Source of the DNA: Delphinus delphis
Lineage: Eukaryota; Chordata; Mammalia; Artiodactyla; Delphinidae
Reading direction: 5' to 3'
DNA: 64,000 nucleotides
Assembly: GCF_949987515.2 (NCBI RefSeq)
Contig: NC_082694.2
Span: 66,834,080-66,898,079 of the forward strand
The stretch's first letter is position 1; every line of letters begins with the position of its first letter. Position numbers and translations under genes: made by a program. The notes under the pieces were generated by a model. The model made no database searches and had not been told where the DNA came from. It saw nothing but the letters and a program-made list of their open reading frames with translations. Below, one piece after another: positions 45,870 to 56,137 of the stretch.

Positions 45870-46160
45870 AATTTTTCAATTATGCAAGATAAATAAGTCC
45901 TAGAGGTCTCCTGGATGACAGTGTGCCTGTAGCTAGCAATCCTGTATTGTGCACTTAAATTTTTGTTAAGAGAGTAGAGCTCATGTTAAGTGTTCTTAGC
46001 ACTGTAGAATAAAAATATATACAAATAAAACGAGTGTATTTAACAATAAAAAAGTGTGCACACACATCAAGGCACTCATATTAGTAAAACATTTAGGATA
46101 TTGCCTGGTACAGAGGATGTGGTATATCAGTGTGTGTTGAATAAAATAAATACGTACAGG
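45870..46160. other. AT-rich, unclassified
   Basis: The stretch AGCAATCCTGTATTGTGCAC and on looks like part of an old L1 3' UTR, but the alignment is too weak to call. Confidence 0.4.
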
Positions 46161-46164
46161 TATT

Positions 46165-46325
46165 AGGGCTTTATTCTAAGAAAATAATCATGGGACGTGC
46201 AGAGATTTAATTGCAAGGATGTTTAACCCAGGGTTGTTAATCTAAAGTTGGAAACAACCTAAATGTCAAACAATGGATGACTGACTAAGTAAATCATATT
46301 AATCCATAAAAATTAAAGAGAACCC
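46165..46325 (+). mobile_element. Old L1M ORF2 C-terminal fragment
   Basis: AAAGTTGGAAACAACCTAAA, then GTCAAACAATGGATGACTGA and AATCCATAAAAATTAAAGAG follow the end of old L1 ORF2 in forward orientation. Confidence 0.65.
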
Positions 46326-46369
46326 AGAGAGTGTTAATATAGATCGCACAGATAGTGAAGGGTCTGAGG

Positions 46370-47125
46370 ATGTGAAAACTGATATGTGAAGGATGAGAAA
46401 GTCCCATCCTGTTCAGGGTGGGTGGAGGGTGGGGGTAAGAGGAGAACATTCCTGGTGGAGGGAACAGTAAATAGAAAGGCTGGGAGGTGGGGAGAAGCCT
46501 GGCAAGTCTGAAAGATGAGCCCCAAACAAGGAGAAAACGGAAGGAAGAAGGAGAATCCGAGAGGCTGGGGAGCCAGGCAGGGTCTGATCCTGCCTGATCT
46601 CCAGGCTGTAGGAATGAGTTTAAATTTTATTCCAAGTACAATGGATGGGAAGCCTTTGAAAAGCTTTAAAGTGGGAGGATGGCACAATCTGATTGACATG
46701 TTAAGAAAACTGCTCAGATGGCTGCATGGACGATGGATGGGGAGAAGGACAGAGGTGGAAGCTGGGAAGCCGGTCGAGAAGCTGCCGGACCAGACTAGGT
46801 AAGAGTTGATGGCAGCTGGCCTGGCATGGTCCAAGTGGGGAGAGCAAGGTGGCTCTGAGATACTGTTTGGAGTCAGACAAGTAGGACCTGTGACAGACTG
46901 GGCATCCAGTGAGAGAAGGTAAAGAATTAAGGATGAAGCCTGGGTTTTTGGTTTAAATAACAGGAAGATAAAGCTGTCATTTACTAAGATGGGGAAGACT
47001 GGTTTGTGAGGAGAAACAAAAAGTTCAGCTCTGAACATGCTGGATTTGAGATGTGTGTGAAATATCCAAGTGGGGAGATCAGACAGGCTGTGGAGGAGTT
47101 AGGATTGGAGGTAGAAGTTTTGAAG
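46370..47125 (-). mobile_element. L2 LINE internal/3' part (reverse)
   Basis: A long reverse L2 segment: GGGAACAGTAAATAGAAAGG, TTTTATTCCAAGTACAATGG, TTTAAAGTGGGAGGATGGCA, GCATCCAGTGAGAGAAGGTA and GAAATATCCAAGTGGGGAGA are all well-known L2 text. A 234-codon frame (46,334-47,038, minus) lies in the sense direction of the L2 but shows no reverse-transcriptase motifs. Confidence 0.85.
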
Positions 47126-48149
47126 TCCTCAACCATACTGGTGGTTTTGAAAGCCTACATCAGTAAAGGTGGTTTTATATTCTCATTTAATAATAACAAC
47201 CACTAGTTTATGAGTTTTCTCTATGTTGTTCTCAGTTTAGCTGTCAAACACACCCATTAGGTTGTGTACCATCAGGAGTTGTAACTGAGCGACTTAGGAC
47301 AGGGGGAGTATTTGTGGAGGAAGATTCCAGAACTGTTGGAAATCTCTGCTGGGAAATCCACTTCTTCAGTTCTGACTCCTACAGCTAGGACTTGAGAGAT
47401 CTTCTCCACATTGCAGAATGCATCAACAGCCACTGTCATACTCCTTGGACCACCTGGGGTGGCCCGTCTTGGTGAGCCTGGGTGATGGTGGGTGAGGCTG
47501 CCAACCTGATTTTTGAGTCTGAAGAGGTTAGGGAGCCACACAGATTTCACTGCAGAAGAGCCACATAGACTTCACTGCAGCCACAAAGATTTCACTGCAC
47601 AGCCTTGGCACTGACACACCCCATCTGCTTGTCTTATTGTCACCTGGGTGGAAGGCTGTGATGCCCATAGAAAGGTAAGGAGGTGTATGAATTATTAATG
47701 CATTGCTACTTTAGCCACCTTAGCATATGCTCCTCCAAGGAATCAAACTTTGTGCCACAGGTCATGGGATAAACACTACATAATGGGCTGGAGTTCTTAT
47801 ACCTGTAGAAGCACCTAGGGGAACAGAAGAGAAAAATCAGTAACAATTTTTGCTCTGTTCTCTATCTTCCCCCACAGGCAGATATGGCCAGAACAGAGTA
47901 ATAAAATGAAAAAGTTCTCTTGGGCTCAAATGTAAGACAATGCTGGTTTTAGCCCATATTCTCCTGCTTACTGCCTCTCTGCCCTTTTCCTACATGTCCC
48001 CTGAGCACCCCGAATCTCAGCCAGTCTATCTGAGGAACAGGAGCAATCTCTACCTGCTCTGCCCTTCTCCCAGAACCATCTTAAAGATCAAACAGGGCAA
48101 TAGGTGGCGGTGCTTTGGTAACATTAAGGTGCCATAGAAATATGAGATT
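47126..48149. other. Mostly unique, with one short tandem repeat
   Basis: No gene or repeat family recognised apart from the three-copy repeat at 47,534-47,598. Confidence 0.45.
47534..47598 (+). repeat. Three-copy 20-bp tandem repeat
   Basis: Copies of AGCCACANAGANTTCACTGC at 47,534-47,553, 47,559-47,578 and 47,579-47,598. There is a 5-base gap after copy 1, and the copies differ at one to three positions. Confidence 0.9.
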
Positions 48150-48790
48150 TCTGTTTTCATTTATTCAGGCACTGCCCTGCCCTCGTGGAAGTTACGGTTG
48201 GTGAGGAAGCTAAACACTGAACAGACAATGGCAAGCACGGACGTAAAGGGGACAAGAAGAGGTGTCCTTGGAGACTGTAACAAGGGGGGTGGGGCACTTG
48301 GTCTTGACCAGTGGTTCTCAAAGTGTAGTCCCCGGACCAGAATCACCTGGGAACTGGTTAAAAATGCAAATTTCCAGGTCCCACCCCAAACCCAAGGAAT
48401 CAGAAAGACTAAGGGCTTGTGTTTTAACAAGCCCCCCAGGAGTTTCTGACCCCTGCCCAAGATTGAGAACCACTGGTCTAGGCATTCAGGGAAGACCTTC
48501 CTGAGAAAATGAGCTCAGTGAAACCTGAGAAAGAATTAGAATTTGGTCAAGACAAAGGGGAGGGAAGTGTGGGGTTAAGAACACTGTTCCAGAGGAAGGT
48601 CCTGGCACAAGAGAGAACTTGGTCCTTTTGAAAAACAGAAGTCAGTCCAGTGTGGTAGAAGCAAAGGAAGAGCAAATGGAGAAGGGTGTGAACGGAGCAG
48701 CCAGTGGAAGCAGCCTTGTAAACCTTGGGAAAGATTTTTGCAGTTCGTGCTCAGGTCCATGGGGAGCCATTAAAGGGTTTTGAGCAGGGA
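48150..48790 (-). mobile_element. L2 LINE 3' part (reverse), split by MER5A
   Basis: Left: TTTATTCAGGCACTGCCCTG and CTAAACACTGAACAGACAAT. Right: AAGACCTTCCTGAGAAAATG, GAGCAGCCAGTGGAAGCAGC and AGCCATTAAAGGGTTTTGAG. Both halves read as one reverse L2 when the MER5A is removed. Confidence 0.82.
48309..48475 (+). mobile_element. MER5A hAT-type transposon, complete
   Basis: 167 bp with terminal inverted repeats CAGTGGTTCTCAA (48,309-48,321) and TTGAGAACCACTG (48,463-48,475), a perfect match. The body reads CCCCGGACCAGAATCACCTG and TTTTAACAAGCCCCCCAGG. The 8-bp flanks GTCTTGAC and GTCTAGGC match at six of eight positions, as expected for an aged hAT target duplication. Non-autonomous: it encodes nothing. 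Confidence 0.95.
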
Positions 48791-48929
48791 AGGGCTTTTT
48801 CTGGTCCATAACGTGCTATTGTACTTTTAGAACATTTCCTTACAATTCAATAAGGCAGTTGATTGTCTTAATTAGAACTTCCACTAATTCAGGAAAAGAC
48901 AATATAACTATTGGACCAACCCATGGAAA

Positions 48930-49335
48930 TATATTTGCCTCTAATTGTGTTTGGCACTGTGCTAGGCATGATAAAAAGGATGCAGAAAAAGATGTCTCCT
49001 TTCAAAGGATTGAGAACCTGGGTGAGAAGACAGATGAAAGTACACACGCAGCTCCCGGTGAAGCATCCCAGACATCTTCACGTTAAATCTCTAATGGCCT
49101 GGGTTGGCCGTGGTAGGATTCCAGAGACTAAGTAGTGAATGAAGGGTGGGGGCAGTAAGACAAGGCTTCCTGGGAGAGGTGGGCACAAGCCTGGCATGGC
49201 AGAGAAGGAGGGCCTGAGAGAAGGTGTAGGGACAGGATTAGCTAGGACTCTTCCTGTATCCTGAGGGAGCAGCCTTGACAGGATTTTACAGTTCACATTG
49301 GGAAGTACTGGAAAATATGCTGGGAGGAGCAGGCT
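48930..49335 (-). mobile_element. L2 fragment (reverse)
   Basis: TTTGGCACTGTGCTAGGCAT, AAGATGTCTCCTTTCAAAGG, AAGGCTTCCTGGGAGAGGTG and TTTTACAGTTCACATTGGGA. Confidence 0.7.
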
Positions 49336-49539
49336 GAGACCAGATTGTGCTACCAGGCCCAGGGAGGGGAAGCCCCTGGACTGTCCTGACCCCAGATGAA
49401 GCCATCCTTGGGGTTGTGGGCAAGGGCACTGCTGGGAGGCCTCAAGCAGGGAATTTTCTGCAGTCACCGCTGGGAATATTTTTTCTGTCTCTTTCCCAGG
49501 CTCTTGGGCATCCCTGATAGTTGACTGCTTCACACTTGT

Positions 49540-49925
49540 TTTTAAATCCTTTTATTGAACTATATTAATCATAGGAAAAAGTCACAGATCTTAAACTAAC
49601 AGTATAAAGAATCTTACCAAATGAACACACCTTTGTTACCTTCACCATGATCAAGAAGCAGGACATGGCAGCGCCCTGAAATTCCCTGTCCCCGCCGTTC
49701 CCCTTCCAGCTGCGTCCCTCCGCTAGAGAATCACTGTCCTTTTTTTGTACCTTACGTGCTCTTTGTTTCTGGCTTCCCACCGTTACACGTGTGAGGTCCA
49801 TCCATACCATTGCCTGTAGTCATAGATTATTCCTTTTCATCGTTGTATGCTAGTCTGTCGTGTAAATGCGTGGCCATTTATTCATTCATTCTACTGTTGA
49901 TGGGCGTATAGGTAGTTTCCAGTGT
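49540..49925 (-). mobile_element. Old L1M 3' UTR fragment (reverse)
   Basis: AATCCTTTTATTGAACTATA, ACCTTCACCATGATCAAGAA and CTACTGTTGATGGGCGTATA follow the L1M 3' end in reverse. Confidence 0.7.
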
Positions 49926-50004
49926 GAGGTTAAAATGCAACAAAATAATACCTCACACCAGAGGTATCAACAATACTTCAATTTAGAAAAAACGGAAACG
50001 TCTG

Positions 50005-50205
50005 TCGAGCACTTCGTCTTGTGCCACGCACCTACTAGGTGTTTTATATCCCTTGCCTCCTGTAATTCTTACACAGCCCTGTGGGGTAGTTTCTGTTCTT
50101 TCCCCCATGTGTGGATGGGAAGCTGAGGCGTGCCTGGCCCAAGTCACATGCCAGGCCCATACTCACGAGTATGTCATGGGTAACGTTGAAAGCCAGGAGG
50201 TCGGG
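50005..50205 (-). mobile_element. MIR SINE (reverse)
   Basis: GAGCACTTCGTCTTGTGCCA, AATTCTTACACAGCCCTGTG, TGGATGGGAAGCTGAGGCGT and CCCAAGTCACATGCCAGG. Confidence 0.75.
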
Positions 50206-51485
50206 CTCTAATCTGTGCTCTTTGCTGCCACACGGCTGGTGTCAAATGAGTGCAGCCAGCAGGAAGGGCCATGGGAGGAAGGGCAGACAGGGCACCACGC
50301 CCAGACAGGGCCGTGGGAGCCCCCACTTCTCAGGGGAGGTGGAGTTTGGGTGGGACCTCGAAGAAGGGGTGATACTTATGCAGGCGGAAAAGAACAGGCA
50401 GGTCCTGGGAGATGGGGGACCAATCTGAGCACACTCCTAGGGTGGGCGAGGGGAATGCTGGGGGCCCAGGGAGGCTGCCAGAGGAGGTGAGACCATGGGG
50501 AGAGTTGGCATGTCCTGGTTGTACTTAGAGTACAAACTCTAGGAGGATATTGTGGCAGGTCCATCCACCAAGTGCTGCCTGAGTTGATATTGCCCACTCC
50601 AGGGTCTCTACCACTTGGCCACTGCTTGGCTCTCTGGCGGTCGAATCTCTGTGGCCCTTACTTCTGCACTTCCTGTGAGCTCAGCTTCCCTTCCTGAGTC
50701 AGCTGCTGCCCACCGCCCCCAGGACCAGCCTCCCTTTGGAAAGGCTCCCCCATCTTGTCCTCCTGCACCTGTTGTGGGATCACAGCTACAGGGAGTTCAG
50801 AGCCCAGACCTGCCTGAACCTTTCCCTCCCCTCCCCACAGAGCTGAGAGCTTAACCTTCACTCCCCATCCCAGGGAACCCTCTGGACGACAGACAAATCC
50901 ATTAACACTTATTAAGGTTTTAAAGACTGGGTATTAAAACACTATGCAGAAAGCCCTGCAGGCTAGCAGAGACAGTTTAGAATTCTCTACTCGTCCCCCT
51001 TTCACCACTAGCAATTTGATAATTATCTTGAAGACCATATGGTTTGAAAGCCCATCATCTGCATAGAGATGTTCCTTTCCTTCCTCCCTGTAAGTCTAGC
51101 TCAGTGGTTTTTAAACCAGCTTGTGAAAAAGCCTTTCTGAACCAGGTGGTAAACATGAAGCAGAGCACATATGCTGCACTTTATAGCCAATTTAAGGGAT
51201 TTTCAAGTATAGTTTTGACTCTATGCAATTTTCACCTTTTGCGCTGACTTTGGAATTGAAGTCCCACTGTATTGCTGAGCTGGCTGGGAAGAAACTCTTC
51301 CTCCTGCCCCATCCCTGGGGGACTAAAGCACACTCACACCCTCTGCCTCTGAGCCCCCAGGGACCCTGGCAGCTGCATACCCAGTCTTGCCAGCAGCCAA
51401 GAGGACACTTCTTGGAGACTTGGAAATCTCTGCCACCTTATGGAGGGATTTAAATCCAGTTGGCTCCTAAGCTGAGCCTATAGTG
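50206..51485. other. Unique sequence, 1.3 kb
   Basis: The GC-rich part at about 50,240-50,870 has open frames on both strands of up to 91 codons, without domains. No repeat or exon recognised. Confidence 0.45.
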
Positions 51486-51489
51486 TTGG

Positions 51490-51765
51490 AGGAGCCTGTC
51501 TCCCCCACTAGACAATGAGCTCATCTAAAGGCAAGACTGTTTCTTCTTTTCCGCTCCTTTTCTCCCTCCCCCGCTTCCTCTTCTTTCTTTCTTCCTCCTA
51601 GCCCCTCCTCCTGTCTTGCTCTCTTCCCTCTTCTTCGTCCCTCCTTTTCTCCTCCTCATCCCCCCTTTCTCCCCCCTACCCCCCAATCCATATTTCCACC
51701 ACTGAACACAGTGCCTGGCACAAAACAGCTCTTCTGTAAAGTGTGATGGATGAATGAATGTCATT
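51490..51765 (+). mobile_element. L2 3' end interrupted by a pyrimidine tract
   Basis: CCCCACTAGACAATGAGCTC with GCAAGACTGTTTCTTC, then after the pyrimidine tract CACTGAACACAGTGCCTGGC and GATGGATGAATGAATG. The two halves are adjacent in L2. Confidence 0.75.
51541..51688 (+). repeat. Polypyrimidine tract, about 148 bp
   Basis: Almost only C and T on the plus strand, with a handful of purines. It sits inside the L2 3' end. Confidence 0.9.
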
Positions 51766-51769
51766 ATTT

Positions 51770-52435
51770 GGCTTCAGAGGAAAATTCACTCTTTTTATTT
51801 TTCAGTCTGGGATGCTTGGAACTGGATTGTCATTCACCTTTCTGTCTTTTTCATTATTCCCTGAAAGCACAAACGCAATTTAGGCTATAGTGAAAAATGA
51901 AGAGCATTAGACCAACCTTTTAAAGTTGCTTGGTCAGTACTTCCTGCTTGCTTGTACTTCATGGTGCTGTCATCACCGGGTAATTATAACATTAAGTATG
52001 TACCTGATTAGCAAGTTGCTTTCAATTAAAATTCCCTGTTGGTTTCCTAGCACCTCAGGGCTCCTGGAGCATTCATTCAGCTCCTTGGGCTGCTGGCAAA
52101 GTTTCAGCTCCAGGGGGGATAGGAGCAGACTTCCAGAGGTCCTGGTCAACATCCTCCCCAACTTTCCCAGTACTATTTTGCCAGCTGTGTGGTAAGCAGC
52201 TCCAGAAGGGGGATAGCTATTCATAAGGGAGTGCTGAGGCCCTGCAGAGAGGGACGGGAACCCCTGCAACCAGAGCTTCTCTTGGAGATTCGTAAGCCAT
52301 ATTCAACCTGAGATTCTTCCCTGTGCCTTAGCTGGTGGGCCCACCTGGCTTCTCTTCCCATGTTTCCATGCAGAGGAGATGGCAAGGGTGTCAGATCTGT
52401 TTCTACTCCTATTCCCTTCACGTGTATTTACAAAT
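51770..52435. other. Unique sequence
   Basis: No recognised repeat or gene. Overlapping frames on both strands (51,926-52,269) show no domain. Confidence 0.45.
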
Positions 52436-52439
52436 TCTA

Positions 52440-52645
52440 TAGCTCAGCAAGAGTCTGGTTCTAGAGGCAGGGTGACCTGCTTATAAATCCTGGAGCAAAT
52501 GATTTTTTTCTGAACTTCATTTCCTCATCTGTAAAATGGGCATAATAATAGAACCTATCTCTTGGAATTCTTGTGATGATTAAATGATATATATAAAGAG
52601 CTTCACATAGTTGCTGGCATGTAATATACTCTCAGTAAGTGGTGT
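52440..52645 (+). mobile_element. MIR SINE (forward)
   Basis: CAGCAAGAGTCTGGTTCTAG, CATTTCCTCATCTGTAAAAT, CTTGTGATGATTAAATGATA and GTTGCTGGCATGTAATATAC. Confidence 0.85.
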
Positions 52646-52666
52646 CTACGACTATCATGATAATGA

Positions 52667-52712
52667 CTACTACTACTACCACCACCACCACCAGTAGAAG
52701 TAGTACTTCTAC
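52667..52712 (+). repeat. (TAC)n(CAC)n triplets and a 9-bp inverted repeat
   Basis: ACTACTACTACTACC runs into ACCACCACCACCA (52,667-52,692). GTAGAAGTA (52,694-52,702) and TACTTCTAC (52,704-52,712) follow as perfect inverted arms with a 1-base centre. Confidence 0.9.
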
Positions 52713-53039
52713 CCAGTGAGGAGGTTGCCCAATTTTTGGCAGTCTCCAGAGGAACATGGCATCCCTTTATTGCAATGTTGAATGTCCTTTAATGCCAGGG
52801 AGAGGAGGTGGGCATTGGACCACTCAGAAGACTATGGGTGGAGAAAGGAAGCCATTCACAGGATAGACTGAATAGGCTGTGGAGACTGAGAAAGTCTAAA
52901 TGTGGAGCAACATCAATATTGGGACCTCAACATATGTGCCGGTAAAATTCACTAATACTTAAAGTAAATGCCTATTTCTTTTACAAAGGATTATATCCCC
53001 CTTACCATATAAACAAAAAAAAAGTATTACTATTTTATT

Positions 53040-53240
53040 TCAAAAAGTATTTATTGGGCACTCACTGCATGTCTAGTAGACATGATAAATATTTATTCAA
53101 TCACTCAGTGACCTTTTGTATGCTTACTCTGAGTTGGGTGTAGGTGTACAATGGTGTACTATGGGAGTTGCTGTACAGAAGGAGGAACTGAGGCACAGAG
53201 AAGTCAGGAGCCTTCCCTAAGGGGACACAGTGGCAGGCTT
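53040..53240 (-). mobile_element. MIR-like SINE (reverse), diverged
   Basis: TATTTATTGGGCACTCACTG at the start and GAGGAACTGAGGCACAGAGA near the end match the reverse MIR. The middle is expanded by an extra tail-like repeat. Confidence 0.6.
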
Positions 53241-53364
53241 CCTCTCACTTATCTTGGATCCCTTTCTACTGTAGTGCACTGACATATAGTCTCTGCTTTC
53301 AAGCAGATTGCAGTACTTCTTATGGAACAAAAGTTATAAGCAACAGATCATTGAGAGCAATCAT

Positions 53365-53700
53365 TCATTCAACAAATATTTATATCCCTACTGTGTGCCA
53401 GGTTCTAGGTGATGGATGAATACAAGAGACAAGTTCTTGTTTTCATGGAGCTTATATTCTAGAGGGGAAGACAGACAATAAATAAGCATATATATATATA
53501 TATAAACAAGGCAATTTTACATAATGATAAATATTGTGGAGAAAATAAAACATGAGACCAGCAGGGCCAGACTGTGGAATATAAGACATCATATTCCCAA
53601 GTCCTAAATTAAATTTCTTACAATCATGGCCTCAAAATGTATGACCCAGTATGCAAGCACTAAATATAGACGAGACCATTGGCAAAGTCTTCCTTCATGA
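53365..53700 (-). mobile_element. L2 3' part (reverse)
   Basis: ATTCATTCAACAAATATTTA, CTACTGTGTGCCAGGTTCTA, TTCATGGAGCTTATATTCTA and GAAGACAGACAATAAATAAG, then a short AT run (53,487-53,504). Confidence 0.85.
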
Positions 53701-53944
53701 GGTAGGATTTAATATGAGCCTTGAATGGGAAATGGGGGCTATACATTGTGTTAAAGAGAACCCTGTCATGAACCAGGACACAAGGCCTTTTAAGAGAATT
53801 TGGAGAGCCGGATTTCCCCAAATCTGCCTTGGAGCACAGATGTTGTGAGACGCTCCTCAACCAAAGTCTTCTGGGAAAGTCTTTTAACAGTTTTGGGAAA
53901 TTATAAACTAGATTTCCTTCTCTAGGGTTGAAAAGAAGCTATAA

Positions 53945-54014
53945 GGGATTGGGGACCTTGGATTATAAAAGATGCAAGGACACCTCTTGCATCTTTTATA
54001 ATCCAAAGTATCCC
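53945..54014. other. Perfect 21-bp inverted repeat (hairpin) with 7-base loop
   Basis: The left arm 53,958-53,978 (TTGGATTATAAAAGATGCAAG with partner 53,986-54,006) is a perfect reverse complement over 21 positions. The loop is GACACCT (53,979-53,985). Outer bases GGGAT (53,945-53,949) and ATCCC (54,010-54,014) can extend the stem across an asymmetric internal loop to about 70 nt overall. It is not part of a repeat family that I recognise. Confidence 0.95.
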
Positions 54015-54496
54015 AAATTTACTTGACCATAGAATTTTATTTATTTTCAGAACTCTTATTAACATCCCCTAGAATTAAGGTATAAAAGAGCACCCTTTGG
54101 GAATCACTGCTGAAATAGAAACGGGGGTTTACATGGGCCTGAGGGATCAGTAGCCTCAGCCCTGGGATCCCAGGGTGGATGATTCACCACTTGTGCCCAC
54201 GATGGCTCATGCTGGTGATCCTCTCCGGTGACTCAAATCATTGAGTTTCAACTGTGCCTTTGTTCGCTATGATCCACTTGCCATATTTTCACTTTGCTAG
54301 CAGAACAAGGAAGGCCCTGGAGAGAGGAAGTGAGTAGACATGTATTCGTAATCCCCCCTCCCCCCCAGCCTAGCTGTGACTGAGCTGGTTATGTGAATGC
54401 TCTTGGGCCTTAGACGACAGCCCTGGGAACCTCCAGTGTCAATGTTCTGAAGGGGTCGATATCCACAGGCTATGAGGGGCCTTTCCTTGGGATGGG

Positions 54497-54500
<4 letters not shown>
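54015..54500. other. Unique sequence
   Basis: No recognised feature. A short C-run lies at about 54,355-54,368. Confidence 0.45.
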
Positions 54501-54558
<58 letters not shown>

Positions 54559-54612
54559 CAGAGAGACAGAGAGACAGAGACAGAGACAGAGACAGAGAGA
54601 GACACAGACATG
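54501..54612 (+). repeat. (GT)n(GA)n(GACA)n compound microsatellite
   Basis: About 21 GT units (54,501-54,543), then GA units and a series of GAGACA-type units to about 54,612. The GT run is uninterrupted and thus likely variable between individuals. Frames across it encode only C-V or E-R repeats. Confidence 0.97.
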
Positions 54613-55055
54613 GAGGCAGGAATCGGGGTGAAGATGAGTGTATTCTTTGCTGTACACTGATGCTAGTGACAACAAAACCATATTTTCTAACTTCAAGCTC
54701 TAATTTCTCTGCTGGTGACAGTGAACCTTAGTTAGTCAATCTCTTAGATGACTCAGGGTTGGTTTTATGCTCATGAATCTTAGAGACGTAAGGGACCCTA
54801 GTAAGAAATCATCCAGTACACTCTCCCAGTAAGAACCAGGACAATGGTTCTAACCTTTGGAGGGTTGTGGACCCCTTTGGGAATCTAATGACAACTATGG
54901 ACCTTAATCCTGGAGAAAAAGCACAGGAATGTATTCAAATAACATTTCACCTACAACATCAGAGGTTTACAAGCATTTTTACATTGCTTATCTATAATAT
55001 AGTCAATAACCTTTTCTTGAGTACCCATTTAAATATCCATAATTGAGTCCCTTTG
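54613..55055. other. Mostly unique; possible old DNA-transposon remnant
   Basis: GGTTCTAACCTTTGGAGGGT followed by GTGGACCCCTTTGGGAATCT (about 54,848-54,887) is a common old mammalian interspersed sequence, but I cannot name the family. Confidence 0.4.
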
Positions 55056-55059
55056 CTCC

Positions 55060-55580
55060 TTGGGATAAAGTGAAAACATTTTTTCAAATGGCACACATGG
55101 CCCTGCATGATCTGTCCCTGCTCCCCACTGCCCTCATCTGGCACTACTCGTTCTCTATGCTTCCGTTTGCTACCCATCTAGCCATACTGTTGCCCTGCTG
55201 AGGGTTCTTGTGCTCACCTTGCTTCTCCTTTCCACAGGGCCTTTGCATATGCTGTTCCCACTACCTAACATGTTCTTTCTTCCCTTGTTGCTCAGATTAA
55301 TCCTTCTTATCCTTCAGATAGCAGTTCAGGGGTTACTTCCTCAAGAAGGTTTCCTTGACCTTTACCAGGTCCTATATATCAGATTATCCATTCTATGTTC
55401 TCATTAACACTTGTGGATGTTTCTTTCAAAAGTACCTGTCATAGCTGAGTTTTACCTCTCTTTGTGAGATTAACTGGTTGATGTCTGGCTGCCCACTAGA
55501 CAGTAAGCTTCATGAGGGCAGGGACTGGGTCTTTGGTGCCTAATGATGTGCTTGACACACAGTAGGTGCTTGGTGGTAAC
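55060..55580 (+). mobile_element. L2 LINE 3' part (forward), long
   Basis: Well-preserved forward L2: ATGGCCCTGCATGATCTGTC, CACAGGGCCTTTGCATATGC, GTTACTTCCTCAAGAAGGTT, CTAGACAGTAAGCTTCATGA and GGCAGGGACTGGGTC. Confidence 0.92.
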
Positions 55581-55690
55581 GGTGTGTGGGATGAGAGGAT
55601 GCTCTTTGGTCACCAGTGTGCACTATATCTCAAGGCAACACATTCCATGGTCCCAGGGCTTCTGTTGGCTTCTGGTTTTGATAAGTAACT

Positions 55691-55914
55691 ATTTATTGCA
55701 TGTCCATTATACTGACAAATTGTGAGAAGTTTTGTCCTTCTCTAAGTAAATCAGTGAACACTTTAGTCTTTACAAAGCTGTTGGCCAGGTCTCTACAATG
55801 TAAATTTCCCTCAATGATTAAATCTACACCTAGAACTTGGACTTCACTCTGCCCATCCTTACGCTGTAGGAGTGTATGATAACCATATCCATCAGTAGCC
55901 ATCCACACAATCAC
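55691..55914 (-). other. 73-codon open frame with protein-like composition, unidentified
   Basis: Minus-strand frame starting MIVWMATDGYGYHTLLQRKD and ending FVSIMDMQ before a TAA. Amino-acid use is balanced, with no low-complexity runs, and the frame lies outside recognised repeats. I cannot assign a family. It may be chance, a fragment of a processed pseudogene or an old exon. No splice sites or neighbouring exons were recognised, and the sequence beyond the start runs into a pyrimidine-rich stretch (plus strand 55,926-55,975). Confidence 0.2.
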
Positions 55915-55925
55915 ATTTGCAGTTT

Positions 55926-55975
55926 GTTCCTTCCTTCCTTCTTTCTTTTCTGTCTCCTTCTCTCCTTTCTTCTAG
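55926..55975 (+). repeat. Short polypyrimidine tract
   Basis: TTCC/TTTC/TCTC-type units on the plus strand, about 50 bases. Confidence 0.85.
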
Positions 55976-56137
55976 CACTTGCATAGCCACCGTCAGGAGT
56001 TAAGAAGTTGTCTACACACCCACACAACTCTTGGAGGAAATTGTATGTGTAGGCGTGTACCTGTTGAGTGGGAGTGGGTGCAAAGTATGGCACAATTTCA
56101 CTACCAGTAATTCCATTTCATAGTTGAAACTAACTCT

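Noticed and set aside
47534..47598. CRISPR-like short repeats
   Set aside because: Three adjacent imperfect copies without unique spacers, in vertebrate DNA. It is a small tandem repeat.
54472..54731. Frames encoding Cys-Val and Glu-Arg repeats
   Set aside because: Direct translation of the GT/GA microsatellite.
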